A DNA stretch of 38,164 bases from Ruminococcus turbiniformis (lineage in GTDB: Bacteria; Bacillota; Clostridia; Lachnospirales; Lachnospiraceae). The notes beneath the pieces are model-generated. The model searched no databases and was not told the DNA's origin. It saw only the letters and a program-made list of their open reading frames with translations. Positions 15,834 through 23,399 of this stretch are shown here, piece after piece. The stretch lies in the NCBI RefSeq assembly GCF_020687545.1, contig NZ_JAJEQX010000032.1:1-38164 (forward strand), given 5' to 3'. The position numbers were made by a program, and so were the translations under genes. Position 1 is the first letter of the stretch. Each line of letters begins with the position of its first letter.

Positions 15834-15946
15834 GCGTTCACAAGAACGCGCAGCCACAGATTGAAAATCTGTGTTCCAAGGGGGCTTGGGGGACTTCCCT
15901 CAACAAGCGCGTGGGGCTATCTGGATAGCCACAGGCATCGCTTGCC
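15834..15946 (+). other. Five tandem hairpins downstream of relaxase: oriT or structured RNA candidate
   Basis: In 113 bases there are five separate stems: GCGTTC/GAACGC (15834-15849), CACAGATT/AATCTGTG (15855-15873), CCAAG/CTTGG (15876-15889), GGCTATC/GATAGCC (15915-15930) and GGCA/TGCC (15934-15946). The stretch 15890-15914 between the third and fourth is single-stranded and rich in GGGGA and CAAGCGCG. A relaxase gene next to clustered inverted repeats is where oriT often lies, so nicking could occur here; it could also be a transcribed RNA or terminator region. No coding frame spans it. Confidence 0.5.
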
Positions 15947-16005
15947 GCTTTCTTTGCAGAAATGAAAAGAGCCAGAGAGGAAACCGTCAAATTTCACTCA
16001 CTGGC

Positions 16006-16362
16006 TCAATTCGCTTCAATTTTCTTAGATAGTTCTGTTAATTCCTGCATGGTCTCCTGTGTATGGTGCAGCAGGGTTTCACGCATTTCTGACGGGCAAC
16101 TGGAATAAAGCATTTTCATCTGGTTGGCTCCCTCATCTTCTGGAGAAACATCCGGATTTATTAGAGAGTCCAGAGAGATGTTCAAAACCTTGGCCAATGC
16201 TCTTAAAATCAAATAGGAAGGGTTCATCTGCCCTTTTTCAATGTTGGCAATTTGTTTTACAGAAACATGGCTCAGATCTGAAAGCTCCTGCTGTGTCAGG
16301 TCTTTTTTCTTTCGGGCCTCCCGCATTATTTGACCCAAAGCGGTTAAATCGTCAATCGGCAT
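16006..16362 (-). CDS. XRE-family helix-turn-helix regulator
   Basis: A 118-residue repressor-type protein. Residues ~8-62 form a Cro/CI helix-turn-helix (LGQIMREARKKKDLTQQELS, then HVSVKQIANIEKG), and the C-terminal half is helical and acidic. I chose the ATG at 16362 (MPIDD..), seven bases after GAGGTG, over the ATG two codons earlier. It is transcribed convergently with the relaxase gene and away from the cargo operons. Repeats of a 12-base motif overlap its start and upstream region, suggesting autoregulation. It probably controls element transfer or itself; the target is not shown. Confidence 0.85.
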   Translation of the reverse strand: MPIDDLTALGQIMREARKKKDLTQQELSDLSHVSVKQIANIEKGQMNPSYLILRALAKVLNISLDSLINPDVSPEDEGANQMKMLYSSCPSEMRETLLHHTQETMQELTELSKKIEAN

Positions 16363-16451
16363 AATCATTCACCTCAATAACATTGTATCGTGCCGATTTG
16401 TTTTGAGGAATAACCTTATTATGCCCGCTAAAAGGTATGATAATGCCGATT
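16354..16451 (-). promoter_or_regulatory. Three 12-base operator-like repeats upstream of the XRE gene
   Basis: The motif ATNRTGCCGATT occurs at 16354-16365 (on the - strand, over the start codon), 16387-16398 and 16440-16451 (both on the + strand). A partial copy, ATTATGCC, is at 16418-16425. The - strand also has TACAAT at about 16382-16387 as a possible -10 box. These are likely sites for the adjacent XRE protein. Confidence 0.5.
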
Positions 16452-16460
16452 TTGTAATAT

Positions 16461-16520
16461 AAAAAACGAATAGGGCGCAAAGACCCTTGATATTTTTATA
16501 TCATGAGTCCTTACACCCTA
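16461..16520 (-). terminator. Terminator of the hydrolase-cls-AI-2E operon
   Basis: Read on the - strand, this is a long three-tier hairpin. An outer stem pairs 16514-16520 with 16471-16477 (TAGGGTG with CGCCCTA). A middle GACTC/GGGTC and an inner GATAT/ATATC lie within it. It is followed by TTCGTTTTTT (16461-16470 on the + strand reads A-rich). Confidence 0.75.
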
Positions 16521-16549
16521 CTATGAGTTTTTATCTTGAGATAATTTTT

Positions 16550-17740
16550 TTAGGATATATTCTGTTTATGTGAATTACCCATCTGCTCTTTTTCTTGTGT
16601 TTTCAGATGCGTTTCCCGCTTATCGGTTGCTTCTTTCAAAAGAGCGTAAGTGGCTGCTGCGGCAGGTACGCCAAGCAACATACCGATTGGTCCAGCCAGA
16701 TTGCCACCTATTGTGATTGCCGCTAAAACCCACATGGCAGGAAGGTTGATTTTTGCGCCCACAACTTTCGGATAGATTGCATTTCCTTCGATCTGTTGCA
16801 AAGTAAGCAGGAAAATAATGAATACCAGTGCCTTAAAAGGATTGACTGTCAGAATCAAAAATGCACCCACAAGTGTAGCAATCCAGGCACCGACATAGGG
16901 AATCAGTGCTGTTACCCCAACAAGCGCACCGATCATCGGCGCATATGGTATTCTCAGAATTAACATACCGATTGCACACAGGCTGCCTAAAATTATTGCC
17001 TCAGTCGTTTGCCCTGCTACAAAAAGCTTGAAGTTTTTTTCACAGACAGCTGCCACATGAATGCCCCGCTCGGCAAAACATGCTGGAATCCATACACGGA
17101 CAATTCGGGTGATCTGACTTTTTAATTTCTCCTTATTGGCCAAAATATAAATTGAGAACACAAGACCAATCGCAAAATCGACTGCCGTCGCAACCACGCT
17201 TCCAAATGCGGAAGCAGCAGTGTCCATAATGGTGGTTCCCAATTGATTCAACCATTCATTCAAATTGTCTTTCAGTTCAAGAAAATCAATATCAATTTGG
17301 GACAGCTGTTCTACGAATGGGATTTTAGAATAGTCAGCCGTGCTTTCAAATGCCACCAGTTGATCCAGACCATTCGTCAAGGATGATATGACAATAGATA
17401 CTGCATCGTTCAATTCGGGAATAACAAGAAAAGCAACACCGACAAAGACCCCTATCACCAAAATAAATGAAAGCAGGATCGCAAGCGGGCGGCGCATTTT
17501 CGTTTTCCTAGATGTCGGATGTTTGGGGAACAGATGTCTTTCAATAACCCCCAACGGAACATTCAGAAACAACGCCAAAATCAATCCAATTAAAAGTGGG
17601 TTCAGCAGGTCTTTCAACCACATCACGGCATCAGCTACATGACTAATATGTCGGATGCCAAGATAAATCAAAATGCAGGCTGTAAACGTTCCGATAATCC
17701 ACTTTGATAATTTTTTGTGTGTTTCAATATCTTCAAACAT
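16550..17740 (-). CDS. AI-2E family transporter (PerM-like membrane protein)
   Basis: A 396-residue polytopic membrane protein of the AI-2E transporter (UPF0118/PerM) family. Hydrophobic segments lie at ~15-33, 38-62, 85-110, then a ~100-residue extracytoplasmic stretch, then ~190-215 and four to five more between ~245 and 365. The C-terminal half carries the family sequences IPYVGAWIATLVGA and QQIEGNAIYPKVVG. Family members have been linked to autoinducer export or sodium/proton antiport, and the substrate here is not known. It is last in the leftward operon; TAAGGAGGG overlaps the cls stop, so the two are translationally coupled. The final ~30 residues are charged. Confidence 0.87.
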   Translation of the reverse strand: MFEDIETHKKLSKWIIGTFTACILIYLGIRHISHVADAVMWLKDLLNPLLIGLILALFLNVPLGVIERHLFPKHPTSRKTKMRRPLAILLSFILVIGVFVGVAFLVIPELNDAVSIVISSLTNGLDQLVAFESTADYSKIPFVEQLSQIDIDFLELKDNLNEWLNQLGTTIMDTAASAFGSVVATAVDFAIGLVFSIYILANKEKLKSQITRIVRVWIPACFAERGIHVAAVCEKNFKLFVAGQTTEAIILGSLCAIGMLILRIPYAPMIGALVGVTALIPYVGAWIATLVGAFLILTVNPFKALVFIIFLLTLQQIEGNAIYPKVVGAKINLPAMWVLAAITIGGNLAGPIGMLLGVPAAAATYALLKEATDKRETHLKTQEKEQMGNSHKQNIS

Positions 17741-17752
17741 TCAAGACCCTCC

Positions 17753-19288
17753 TTACATTAGTGGTGCAAATAGCCGCAGTATATCCTGGAGCAGATGCAC
17801 TACGATATTTGTTTTGCAATCCTTTTCTGTCACCTGTTGGCATATCTCCAGCGTTTGCAGAAAATCCTCCTTGACTTCCATAACAGCTTTGGCCTCATAG
17901 AGCAGAGCACCACATTCATAGTGCAGATATAAGCTGCGAAAATCCAAATTTGTTGTCCCGACTGTTGCAGTACGGTCATCGGACACAAAGGTTTTGGAGT
18001 GGATGAAACCATTGGTATATTCGTAGATTTTAACGCCTGATTTTATCAGCTCTCGGTAATACGAGCGTGTGGTCATGTGTACCCACCATTTATCCCAGCG
18101 GTGGGGTGTGATGATGCGTATATCTACACCACTTTTTGCCGCAAGACGCAAAGCGGAAAGCATACTATCATCGACAATCAGATATGGGGTGTTGATATAC
18201 ACGTACTTCTTTGCATTGTTTAAGATATGCAGGTAAACGTGTTCGCCCACATTTTCTTCATCCATTGGACTGTCAGCGTATGGCTGAACAAACCCCTTTG
18301 CAGTAACAGGGCACTCTTGTTCTTTCCATGGGTAGAAGATTTCGTAGTCCTCGTCTGTATGGGTACAAATTTCCCACGTCTGTAAAAAAATTAGTGTGAA
18401 ACTCCATGCGGCTTTGCCTTTCAGCATGATCGCTGCATCTTTCCAGTGTCCGTGTTTCTCAATGGCGTTGATGTATTCATCTGCCAGATTGATACCTCCG
18501 GTAAAAGCCACCTTTCCATCAATGACCGCTATTTTTCGGTGATCTCTGTTATTTTGCTTTACGGTCAGAACAGGTCGGAAGGGATTGAATACGGCGCACT
18601 GGATACCGTGTTTTTTTAGCTGCTTTGCGTAGTCTTTCGGAAGAGTGAGAAAGCAACCCATATCGTCATAAATCAGTCGCACAGTTACGCCTTGCGTGGT
18701 TTTTCGCTTCAAAACTTCCAAGATGCTGTTCCACATAACGCCTTCCTGCACGATGAAATATTCCAGAAATATGTACTTCTCGGCTTTTTCAAGTTCCGCC
18801 AAAAGTGTTTCCAGCTTTCGTTCACCCGGTGTAAGGTAATGTGTTTCTGTATCTGCATATATTGGAAACCCCGTGTATTCCTGCAAGTAATGAATTTGAG
18901 GGTAATATTCAGGCAGTTGTTTTGTTGCGCTTTCATAGCAAATGCCGGGGAGTGCATAGAGTGGTTTTGCCTTTTGTTGTGTATGGAGGACACTTTTTGC
19001 AAAGCGCCATTTCGAGGATTGTGCATTAGACAAAAGATACATCAGTCCACCAAACAACGGGAAGGTTAGGATCAGGATCGCCCATGCAGTTTTGTAGGCG
19101 CCTTTGTCTTTGTGGGAAACGATATAAAGCACCGCAATGATACTGACGATTGTCAGTAGGCGACTGAAATTTCGGGAAAGCTGACTTCCCCCAAGTACAA
19201 GGCATATAAGAAAATATACCTGTAAAAGTAGCAGGAGTATCGTCAACATCCTTCTACGGAATAAGACACGGAGCCAACGCTGGCGCAT
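17753..19288 (-). CDS. cls: Cardiolipin synthase (phospholipase D superfamily)
   Basis: A 511-residue membrane enzyme that joins two phosphatidylglycerols into cardiolipin. Two N-terminal membrane segments (~14-33 and 43-58, then 68-88) are followed by two PLD domains, each with an HKD motif: H250-x-K252-x4-D257 (DHRKIAVIDG) and H430-x-K432-x4-D437 (IHSKTFVSDD). Both are complete and followed by the GG and TTN signatures, so the enzyme looks active. It is the middle gene of the leftward operon. The AAGGGGGGGAA ribosome binding site precedes the ATG at 19288. Cardiolipin content affects daptomycin and antimicrobial peptide susceptibility in other Firmicutes, which fits a stress-inducible operon. 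Confidence 0.92.
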   Translation of the reverse strand: MRQRWLRVLFRRRMLTILLLLLQVYFLICLVLGGSQLSRNFSRLLTIVSIIAVLYIVSHKDKGAYKTAWAILILTFPLFGGLMYLLSNAQSSKWRFAKSVLHTQQKAKPLYALPGICYESATKQLPEYYPQIHYLQEYTGFPIYADTETHYLTPGERKLETLLAELEKAEKYIFLEYFIVQEGVMWNSILEVLKRKTTQGVTVRLIYDDMGCFLTLPKDYAKQLKKHGIQCAVFNPFRPVLTVKQNNRDHRKIAVIDGKVAFTGGINLADEYINAIEKHGHWKDAAIMLKGKAAWSFTLIFLQTWEICTHTDEDYEIFYPWKEQECPVTAKGFVQPYADSPMDEENVGEHVYLHILNNAKKYVYINTPYLIVDDSMLSALRLAAKSGVDIRIITPHRWDKWWVHMTTRSYYRELIKSGVKIYEYTNGFIHSKTFVSDDRTATVGTTNLDFRSLYLHYECGALLYEAKAVMEVKEDFLQTLEICQQVTEKDCKTNIVVHLLQDILRLFAPLM

Positions 19289-19315
19289 AATGATTCCCCC
19301 CCTTCAAACTCAAAT

Positions 19316-20296
19316 CTACGGATTCTTTTTCCGCTGTTCGCAAAATTCCCAAAACTCTTTTGCAATGCGCTCGTAGGTGCTTTTTCCTACGAGATAGCTC
19401 ATACAGTGGTCAGCGCCCGGAACAATCAGCAGACGCTTTTCTGATGTACAGGCTTTATAGTTTTCGTATGTCATTTCAACTGGAACAAAGTGGTCATCTG
19501 TTCCGTGGACAAAAAGAACAGGAATTTGGCAGTGCTTCAACGCTTCTGTAGTTGAGGCAGCATCAGCATCCATTTGGATGCGCTTTTTGCACATCCTATC
19601 GGCACCTGTTTTATGCAGAGCATAAGGAATATGCAGATTGCTTTCGGAGACATGTTTCCAAATTGCATGGAGCGAAGTAAATGCACTGTCCGCTGCGATT
19701 CCAAATACATTATCCGGCAGTTCCAGTTCGGACGCCATTAGCACAGAGGTTGCACCCATGGATACCCCGGCAAGATAGATGGGAATGCTTTTTCCTGTTT
19801 TCTCGTTTATCCAATTTGTCCATGCCAGGCAATCGTAGCGTTCCAGCAAACCTAAACTCATATGGTCGCCGCCGCTATTATTTTGTCCCCGCTGCTCTGC
19901 GTAGAGTACAGAACAATGATTATTGCGCCAGAAATCTGCGATTAGACCAAAATCATGTGACCAGGAGGAACGCCACCCGTGCATGGCAACTATAGTTCTT
20001 TTCGGTTCTTCGCAGGGACACCAATGCCCAATCAATGAAATTCCGTCGTGAGCAGTGATTTCCACCACGTCACAGCCGCTTTTTTCGAGCTGACCAGCTG
20101 CCTTTTTTACAATTTCAGTGGTTTCTATCATTTCAGGTGAACCGGACACACGCATTTTTCCGTTGCTTCTGTCCTGCGGCGCAACCCGATCCATGGCGAG
20201 CTGCATCATCTTTTTGGTTAGAAGATGATGCCAAAGCACACAAATCGCACTACCGGCAGCACCTATTATCAATCCTTTTTTCAATGAATCCTTCAT
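19316..20296 (-). CDS. Alpha/beta hydrolase, membrane-anchored
   Basis: A 326-residue serine hydrolase. An N-terminal hydrophobic segment (~7-24) would anchor it in the membrane. The catalytic triad is visible: nucleophile S179 in GVSMGA, D268 in HGTDDHFVP and H297 in GADHC. The oxyanion region is HGWRSSW (~106). The closest general type is the YqkD/BAAT-like membrane-associated hydrolases; the substrate is unknown, but a lipid or acyl ester fits the neighbouring cardiolipin synthase. I chose the ATG at 20296, six bases after AAAGGA, over the ATG five codons upstream. It is the first full gene of the leftward operon, behind a truncated tetR leader frame. Confidence 0.85.
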   Translation of the reverse strand: MKDSLKKGLIIGAAGSAICVLWHHLLTKKMMQLAMDRVAPQDRSNGKMRVSGSPEMIETTEIVKKAAGQLEKSGCDVVEITAHDGISLIGHWCPCEEPKRTIVAMHGWRSSWSHDFGLIADFWRNNHCSVLYAEQRGQNNSGGDHMSLGLLERYDCLAWTNWINEKTGKSIPIYLAGVSMGATSVLMASELELPDNVFGIAADSAFTSLHAIWKHVSESNLHIPYALHKTGADRMCKKRIQMDADAASTTEALKHCQIPVLFVHGTDDHFVPVEMTYENYKACTSEKRLLIVPGADHCMSYLVGKSTYERIAKEFWEFCEQRKKNP

Positions 20297-20325
20297 AGCA
20301 CGTCCTTTCATAACGTGGGTATAAC

Positions 20326-20490
20326 TTACTCTTTGTCATTGGCAGTTTTCTTACTTAATTTTCTGCGATATGCGTAATATAACAGAATCGACATTGAGGC
20401 TTTTTCATAACCAAACTTGCCGAAGCACTGGAACGCCGCATTGAGAATGGTCAATCTCTTTTCTTCGGTCAGGGCCAAAAATTTGTTCAA
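20326..20490 (-). pseudogene. Truncated tetR copy (leader frame of the leftward operon)
   Basis: A 54-codon frame starting TTG at 20490 with AGAAGGAAATGAA before it. Its first 33 codons are those of the TetR gene at 21078 with a single coding change (N for D at position 2). The sequence then diverges into unrelated residues and stops at TAA 20326-20328. The helix-turn-helix is cut before the recognition helix, so it cannot act as a repressor. It is the 5' end of an inverted duplication and still has promoter and ribosome binding site, so it may be translated as a leader peptide ahead of the hydrolase gene 30 bases on. Confidence 0.85.
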
Positions 20491-20564
20491 TTCATTTCCT
20501 TCTTCTTACACAATAACCGTTTCGGTTATTCAGAGTATAGCACCAATAACCGAATCGGTCAAGT
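20393..20564 (-). repeat. Inverted duplication, left copy (tetR promoter and 5' end)
   Basis: This 172-base segment is the reverse complement of 21004-21175 with about five mismatches and no gaps. It contains the promoter, two operators, ribosome binding site and first 33 codons of tetR. The interval between the copies (20565-21003) holds the XRE gene. Confidence 0.95.
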
Positions 20565-20848
20565 GTTAATGCAGCAAGTGTATTGATGCGCTTTTTGCAA
20601 GCGTCATCTGCGCTCATGTCTGGATAAAAGAACTGATCCACCGATATATCGAACATTGTCACCATCTGATAAAAAGTGTTCAAGCTCGGATGCTGACCGT
20701 CGTTTTCGTTATATATGATGGTGCGGGGATCACGGTCAATGATAAGGGCCAGTTGATCCTGTGTCATCCCGCTGGTTTCTCTTTTGCGCTTTATCTCGCA
20801 CCCTATATCGTGGAAATCAAATTTGCGCTCATCGCGTTCAAATTTCAT
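20492..20848 (-). CDS. XRE-family regulator, 3' end replaced by duplication
   Basis: A 118-residue frame from the ATG at 20848. Residues ~14-70 form a Cro/CI helix-turn-helix (IKRKRETSGMTQDQLA, DRDPRTIIYNEND), followed by a YQMVTMFDISVDQFF segment common in clostridial XRE regulators. From about LTLD onward, the last ~24 residues are simply the translation of the duplicated tetR promoter region read through to a stop. The native C-terminus is therefore lost, and the DNA-binding domain is intact. It may still bind DNA but probably dimerizes or senses differently. Its own promoter would lie within 20,860-21,000. Confidence 0.75.
   Translation of the reverse strand: MKFERDERKFDFHDIGCEIKRKRETSGMTQDQLALIIDRDPRTIIYNENDGQHPSLNTFYQMVTMFDISVDQFFYPDMSADDACKKRINTLAALTLDRFGYWCYTLNNRNGYCVRRRK
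20512..20562 (-). promoter_or_regulatory. Promoter and double TetR operator of the leftward operon
   Basis: On the - strand, TTGACC (20562-20557), a 17-base spacer and TATACT (20539-20534) form a strong promoter. Two operator-like palindromes built on AATAACCG-NNN-CGGTTATT lie over the -35 box (20545-20562, imperfect) and just downstream of the -10 (20512-20530, perfect arms). They match the pair before tetR at 21006-21056, so the same repressor should bind. Confidence 0.85.
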
Positions 20849-21003
20849 AGACATCACCCAATGTAATTTTATATTTCAGGTAGTAGTATTTGAACGAATT
20901 ACATTTTCGTGCAACTGCTGACTTGAACACACCGGTACTTTCGAGACTAATCTTCGTTGGTCTAACAGTATAAAAAGAAAACTTTTGAATCATACTCCAA
21001 AAT

Positions 21004-21175
21004 ACTTGACCGTTTCGGTTATTGGTGCTATACTCTAAATAACCGAAACGGTTATTGTGTAAAAAGGAGGAAATGAATTGGACAAATTTTTGGCCCTGAC
21101 CGAAGAAAAGAGATTGACCATTCTCAATGCGGCGTTCCAGTGCTTCGGCAAGTTTGGTTATGAAAAAGCCTCAAT
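21004..21175 (+). repeat. Inverted duplication, right copy (tetR promoter and 5' end)
   Basis: Partner of 20393-20564 in opposite orientation, ~97% identical. The copy here leads into the intact tetR gene, so this is probably the original and the left one the duplicate. Confidence 0.95.
21006..21056 (+). promoter_or_regulatory. tetR operon promoter with two palindromic operators
   Basis: TTGACC (21006-21011), a 17-base spacer and TATACT (21029-21034) form the promoter. Operator O1 (21006-21023, half-conserved) overlaps the -35. Operator O2 (21038-21056, AATAACCG-AAA-CGGTTATT, perfect 8-base arms) lies just past the -10. This arrangement is what an autorepressing TetR protein would use. Confidence 0.87.
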
Positions 21176-21695
21176 CAATGATATTGCGGTAGCCGCACAC
21201 ATTTCCAAAGCGTCTGTGTTTCAGTATTTCGGCAGTAAAAAGCAGCTCTACATTTACCTGCTGGAATACTGCAAGAAAATCATAGAGGGACTATTTGATA
21301 AGGAAGCCCTCGATTCCGAAACAGATTTGTTCGACAGGATTCTGGCATCCAGCCGCATGAAAATGGAGGGGCTCCAAAATCAGCCTTTTATCTTGCAGTT
21401 TATTACCAGTGCCTGGGAGGAAAATTTTCCCGAGGTGACGGATACGCTGGCGATCCTGACGGAGGAGACCGGCAGATTCCGAAACGATCTTGTTCTGCGG
21501 GAAGAGGATGCTTTGAAATTCAAAGACCCAGAGGATGCCCAGCCGGTCTTTCAGATGCTGCTTCTGATGGCCGAGGGCTATGCGGCCGGGTACCGGGGGG
21601 CGGCGGCTTTCGATTTTCAGGCTGTCATGGAGGATTTTGAGAAGAACATCGCAATTCTGCGGAAAAATTTTTATAAGGAGGAGTATTTGAAATGA
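21078..21695 (+). CDS. TetR/AcrR family transcriptional regulator
   Basis: A 205-residue one-component repressor. Residues ~10-56 form the TetR helix-turn-helix (RLTILNAAFQCFGKFGYEKASINDIA, then KASVFQYFGSKKQLY). The C-terminal ligand-binding domain is helical and poorly conserved, so the inducer is unknown. The start is TTG at 21078, with AAAAAGGAGG (21061-21070) seven bases upstream; the nearby ATG at 21073 is in another frame and closes quickly. It is first gene of a rightward operon, overlapping the ABC ATPase by ATGA. It should repress itself, the ABC/radical SAM genes and, through the duplicated operators, the hydrolase-cls operon. Confidence 0.9.
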   Translation: MDKFLALTEEKRLTILNAAFQCFGKFGYEKASINDIAVAAHISKASVFQYFGSKKQLYIYLLEYCKKIIEGLFDKEALDSETDLFDRILASSRMKMEGLQNQPFILQFITSAWEENFPEVTDTLAILTEETGRFRNDLVLREEDALKFKDPEDAQPVFQMLLLMAEGYAAGYRGAAAFDFQAVMEDFEKNIAILRKNFYKEEYLK

Positions 21696-22579
21696 GTGAA
21701 CAAGCGATTGTCTTGAATGAATTGACCAAGCACTATGGGAAGCATCGAGGAATCAATAACCTCAGTTTCTCTGTCAACCAGGGAGAGTTTTTCGGCTTTA
21801 TCGGCCCCAACGGTGCGGGTAAGTCCACCACGATCCGCACCCTAATGGGGCTGATCCGTCCCACCGGAGGCAGCGCATCTATCTTCGATTTGGACTGTCA
21901 CTCCAAGGCCAGCGTCATCGCCAGGGATGTGGGCTATCTGCCCAGCGAGAACAGCTATTACGAAAACATGAAAGTCCGTGAACTTTTGCAGTACACCGCC
22001 GATCTGTACGGCATGGACTGCAAGACAAAGATGAAGGAGCTTGCCGACAGGCTCAATCTGGATTTGTCCCGCAAGATTGCAGACCTTTCTCTGGGCAACA
22101 AGAAAAAGGTGGGTATCGTGTCTGCCATTATGACTTCGCCCAAACTGATTATTATGGACGAGCCCACCAGCGGATTAGACCCACTGATCCAGCAGGCTTT
22201 CTATGATATTCTGAAGGAGGAAAACAGCCGGGGCGCTACCGTGTTTTTTTCCTCCCATGTGCTGAGTGAGGTGCAGAAACTGTGTGACCGGGTGGCCATT
22301 CTGAAAGAGGGACAGCTTATTGGCATACAGTCCATCAAAGAACTGCGTGAGAGCGGCTATAAGAAAGTCTCTCTGAGCGCAAAGGAGGCTATCCCTCGCG
22401 ATTTCTTTGATTTGTCCGGCATTGCGAACTATGCGGAGACTGCGGATAAGACCTCTGTTTCCTTTATGTATAACGGAAATATCACGGCGATTATTGACAA
22501 GCTTCACCTGCTGCATTTGGACGATGTGCTTTTGGAAGAGCCCTCTTTGGAGGAAATCTTCATGCACTACTATGCGTAA
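21692..22579 (+). CDS. ABC transporter ATP-binding protein
   Basis: A 295-residue nucleotide-binding subunit of an ABC-2-type exporter. Walker A GPNGAGKS is at 38-45, the signature LSLGN at 133-137 (variant of LSGGQ), Walker B IIMDEP at ~154-159 with D157/E158, and the switch histidine in SSHVLSE. A C-terminal ~75-residue extension is typical of the bacitracin/lantibiotic and Nod-type export ATPases. It pairs with the two permeases downstream. It starts within the tetR stop and is followed after 13 bases by the first permease, whose AAGGAGGTG overlaps its own stop. Confidence 0.92.
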   Translation: MSEQAIVLNELTKHYGKHRGINNLSFSVNQGEFFGFIGPNGAGKSTTIRTLMGLIRPTGGSASIFDLDCHSKASVIARDVGYLPSENSYYENMKVRELLQYTADLYGMDCKTKMKELADRLNLDLSRKIADLSLGNKKKVGIVSAIMTSPKLIIMDEPTSGLDPLIQQAFYDILKEENSRGATVFFSSHVLSEVQKLCDRVAILKEGQLIGIQSIKELRESGYKKVSLSAKEAIPRDFFDLSGIANYAETADKTSVSFMYNGNITAIIDKLHLLHLDDVLLEEPSLEEIFMHYYA

Positions 22580-22592
22580 GGAGGTGTCGGGC

Positions 22593-23387
22593 ATGGTCAT
22601 TTTGAAATATGAACTGAAAAGGCACCGCAAATATATTTTGGGTTGGGCCATCGCCTTGGCTCTGTGTGTTTTTGTGATGACGCCTACCTATTACAGCTTT
22701 ATGGATGTTTCCACCGGAGACCTCTATGAAACGCTGGGTACGAGTGATTTTTACAAAGGCGTTGGTGTGTCCATGGAATATCTGACCTCACCGTTGGGCA
22801 TTTATGCGTTTCTTACCAGCTTTTTTATGATTGCGTCCGGTATTTTCGGGATGCACTTCGGTATCGCCATTCACACCAAGGAGTGCTCGGAGCGAACCTC
22901 TGAATATCTGTTTACAAAACCCCATACCCGAAAAACGATTTACTGGGCAAAGGCGTTCACGGTTTTTTTCGGCGTAGTGGTCGTGAGCATGGTATATCTT
23001 CTCGCCTCTTTTTTGGCGCTGGCCCTGTTCCGCTCCGGCATTGACTGGGGAGAGTTCTTTCTGATTGCTCTTTCCCTCATGCTGGTCACGCTGTTCCTTG
23101 CAGCTATGGGGCTTTTGGTTGGAATTCTATTTTCACGCAATCGAAGCCCACTTTTGACTGCCGGGTTAATTGTCTTTGTCGAGTACTGCGTCACCAGCTT
23201 CTCCAACATTGTCAGCAACCGTGCCATTAGTTTTCTGTCCCCGTACTCGTTCTTTAGTGCGGCTGAGATTTCCAAATCTGGCTTTTATGAGTTGGATTAC
23301 TTGGGATGGTGTGTACTGCTGTTTGCCCTGTTTTTGGTGCTGTCTTATCGTGTCTTTTTGAAAAAAGACATCCAGTTCCGCTCATGA
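22593..23387 (+). CDS. ABC-2-type transporter permease 1
   Basis: A 264-residue protein with six likely membrane segments (about 14-33, 68-88, 108-150 as two, 165-190, 240-257). A conserved cytoplasmic loop reads EYLFTKPHTRKTIYWAK, and a matching EYLFTKP-x-RKTI loop is found in the next gene, so the two permeases are paralogues forming one heterodimeric channel. I chose the ATG at 22593 with AAGGAGGTG at 22578-22586; the frame's upstream extension to 22407 lies over the ATPase gene. The substrate is not evident from sequence. Confidence 0.88.
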   Translation: MVILKYELKRHRKYILGWAIALALCVFVMTPTYYSFMDVSTGDLYETLGTSDFYKGVGVSMEYLTSPLGIYAFLTSFFMIASGIFGMHFGIAIHTKECSERTSEYLFTKPHTRKTIYWAKAFTVFFGVVVVSMVYLLASFLALALFRSGIDWGEFFLIALSLMLVTLFLAAMGLLVGILFSRNRSPLLTAGLIVFVEYCVTSFSNIVSNRAISFLSPYSFFSAAEISKSGFYELDYLGWCVLLFALFLVLSYRVFLKKDIQFRS

Positions 23388-23399
23388 GGGGGTGCAAAG

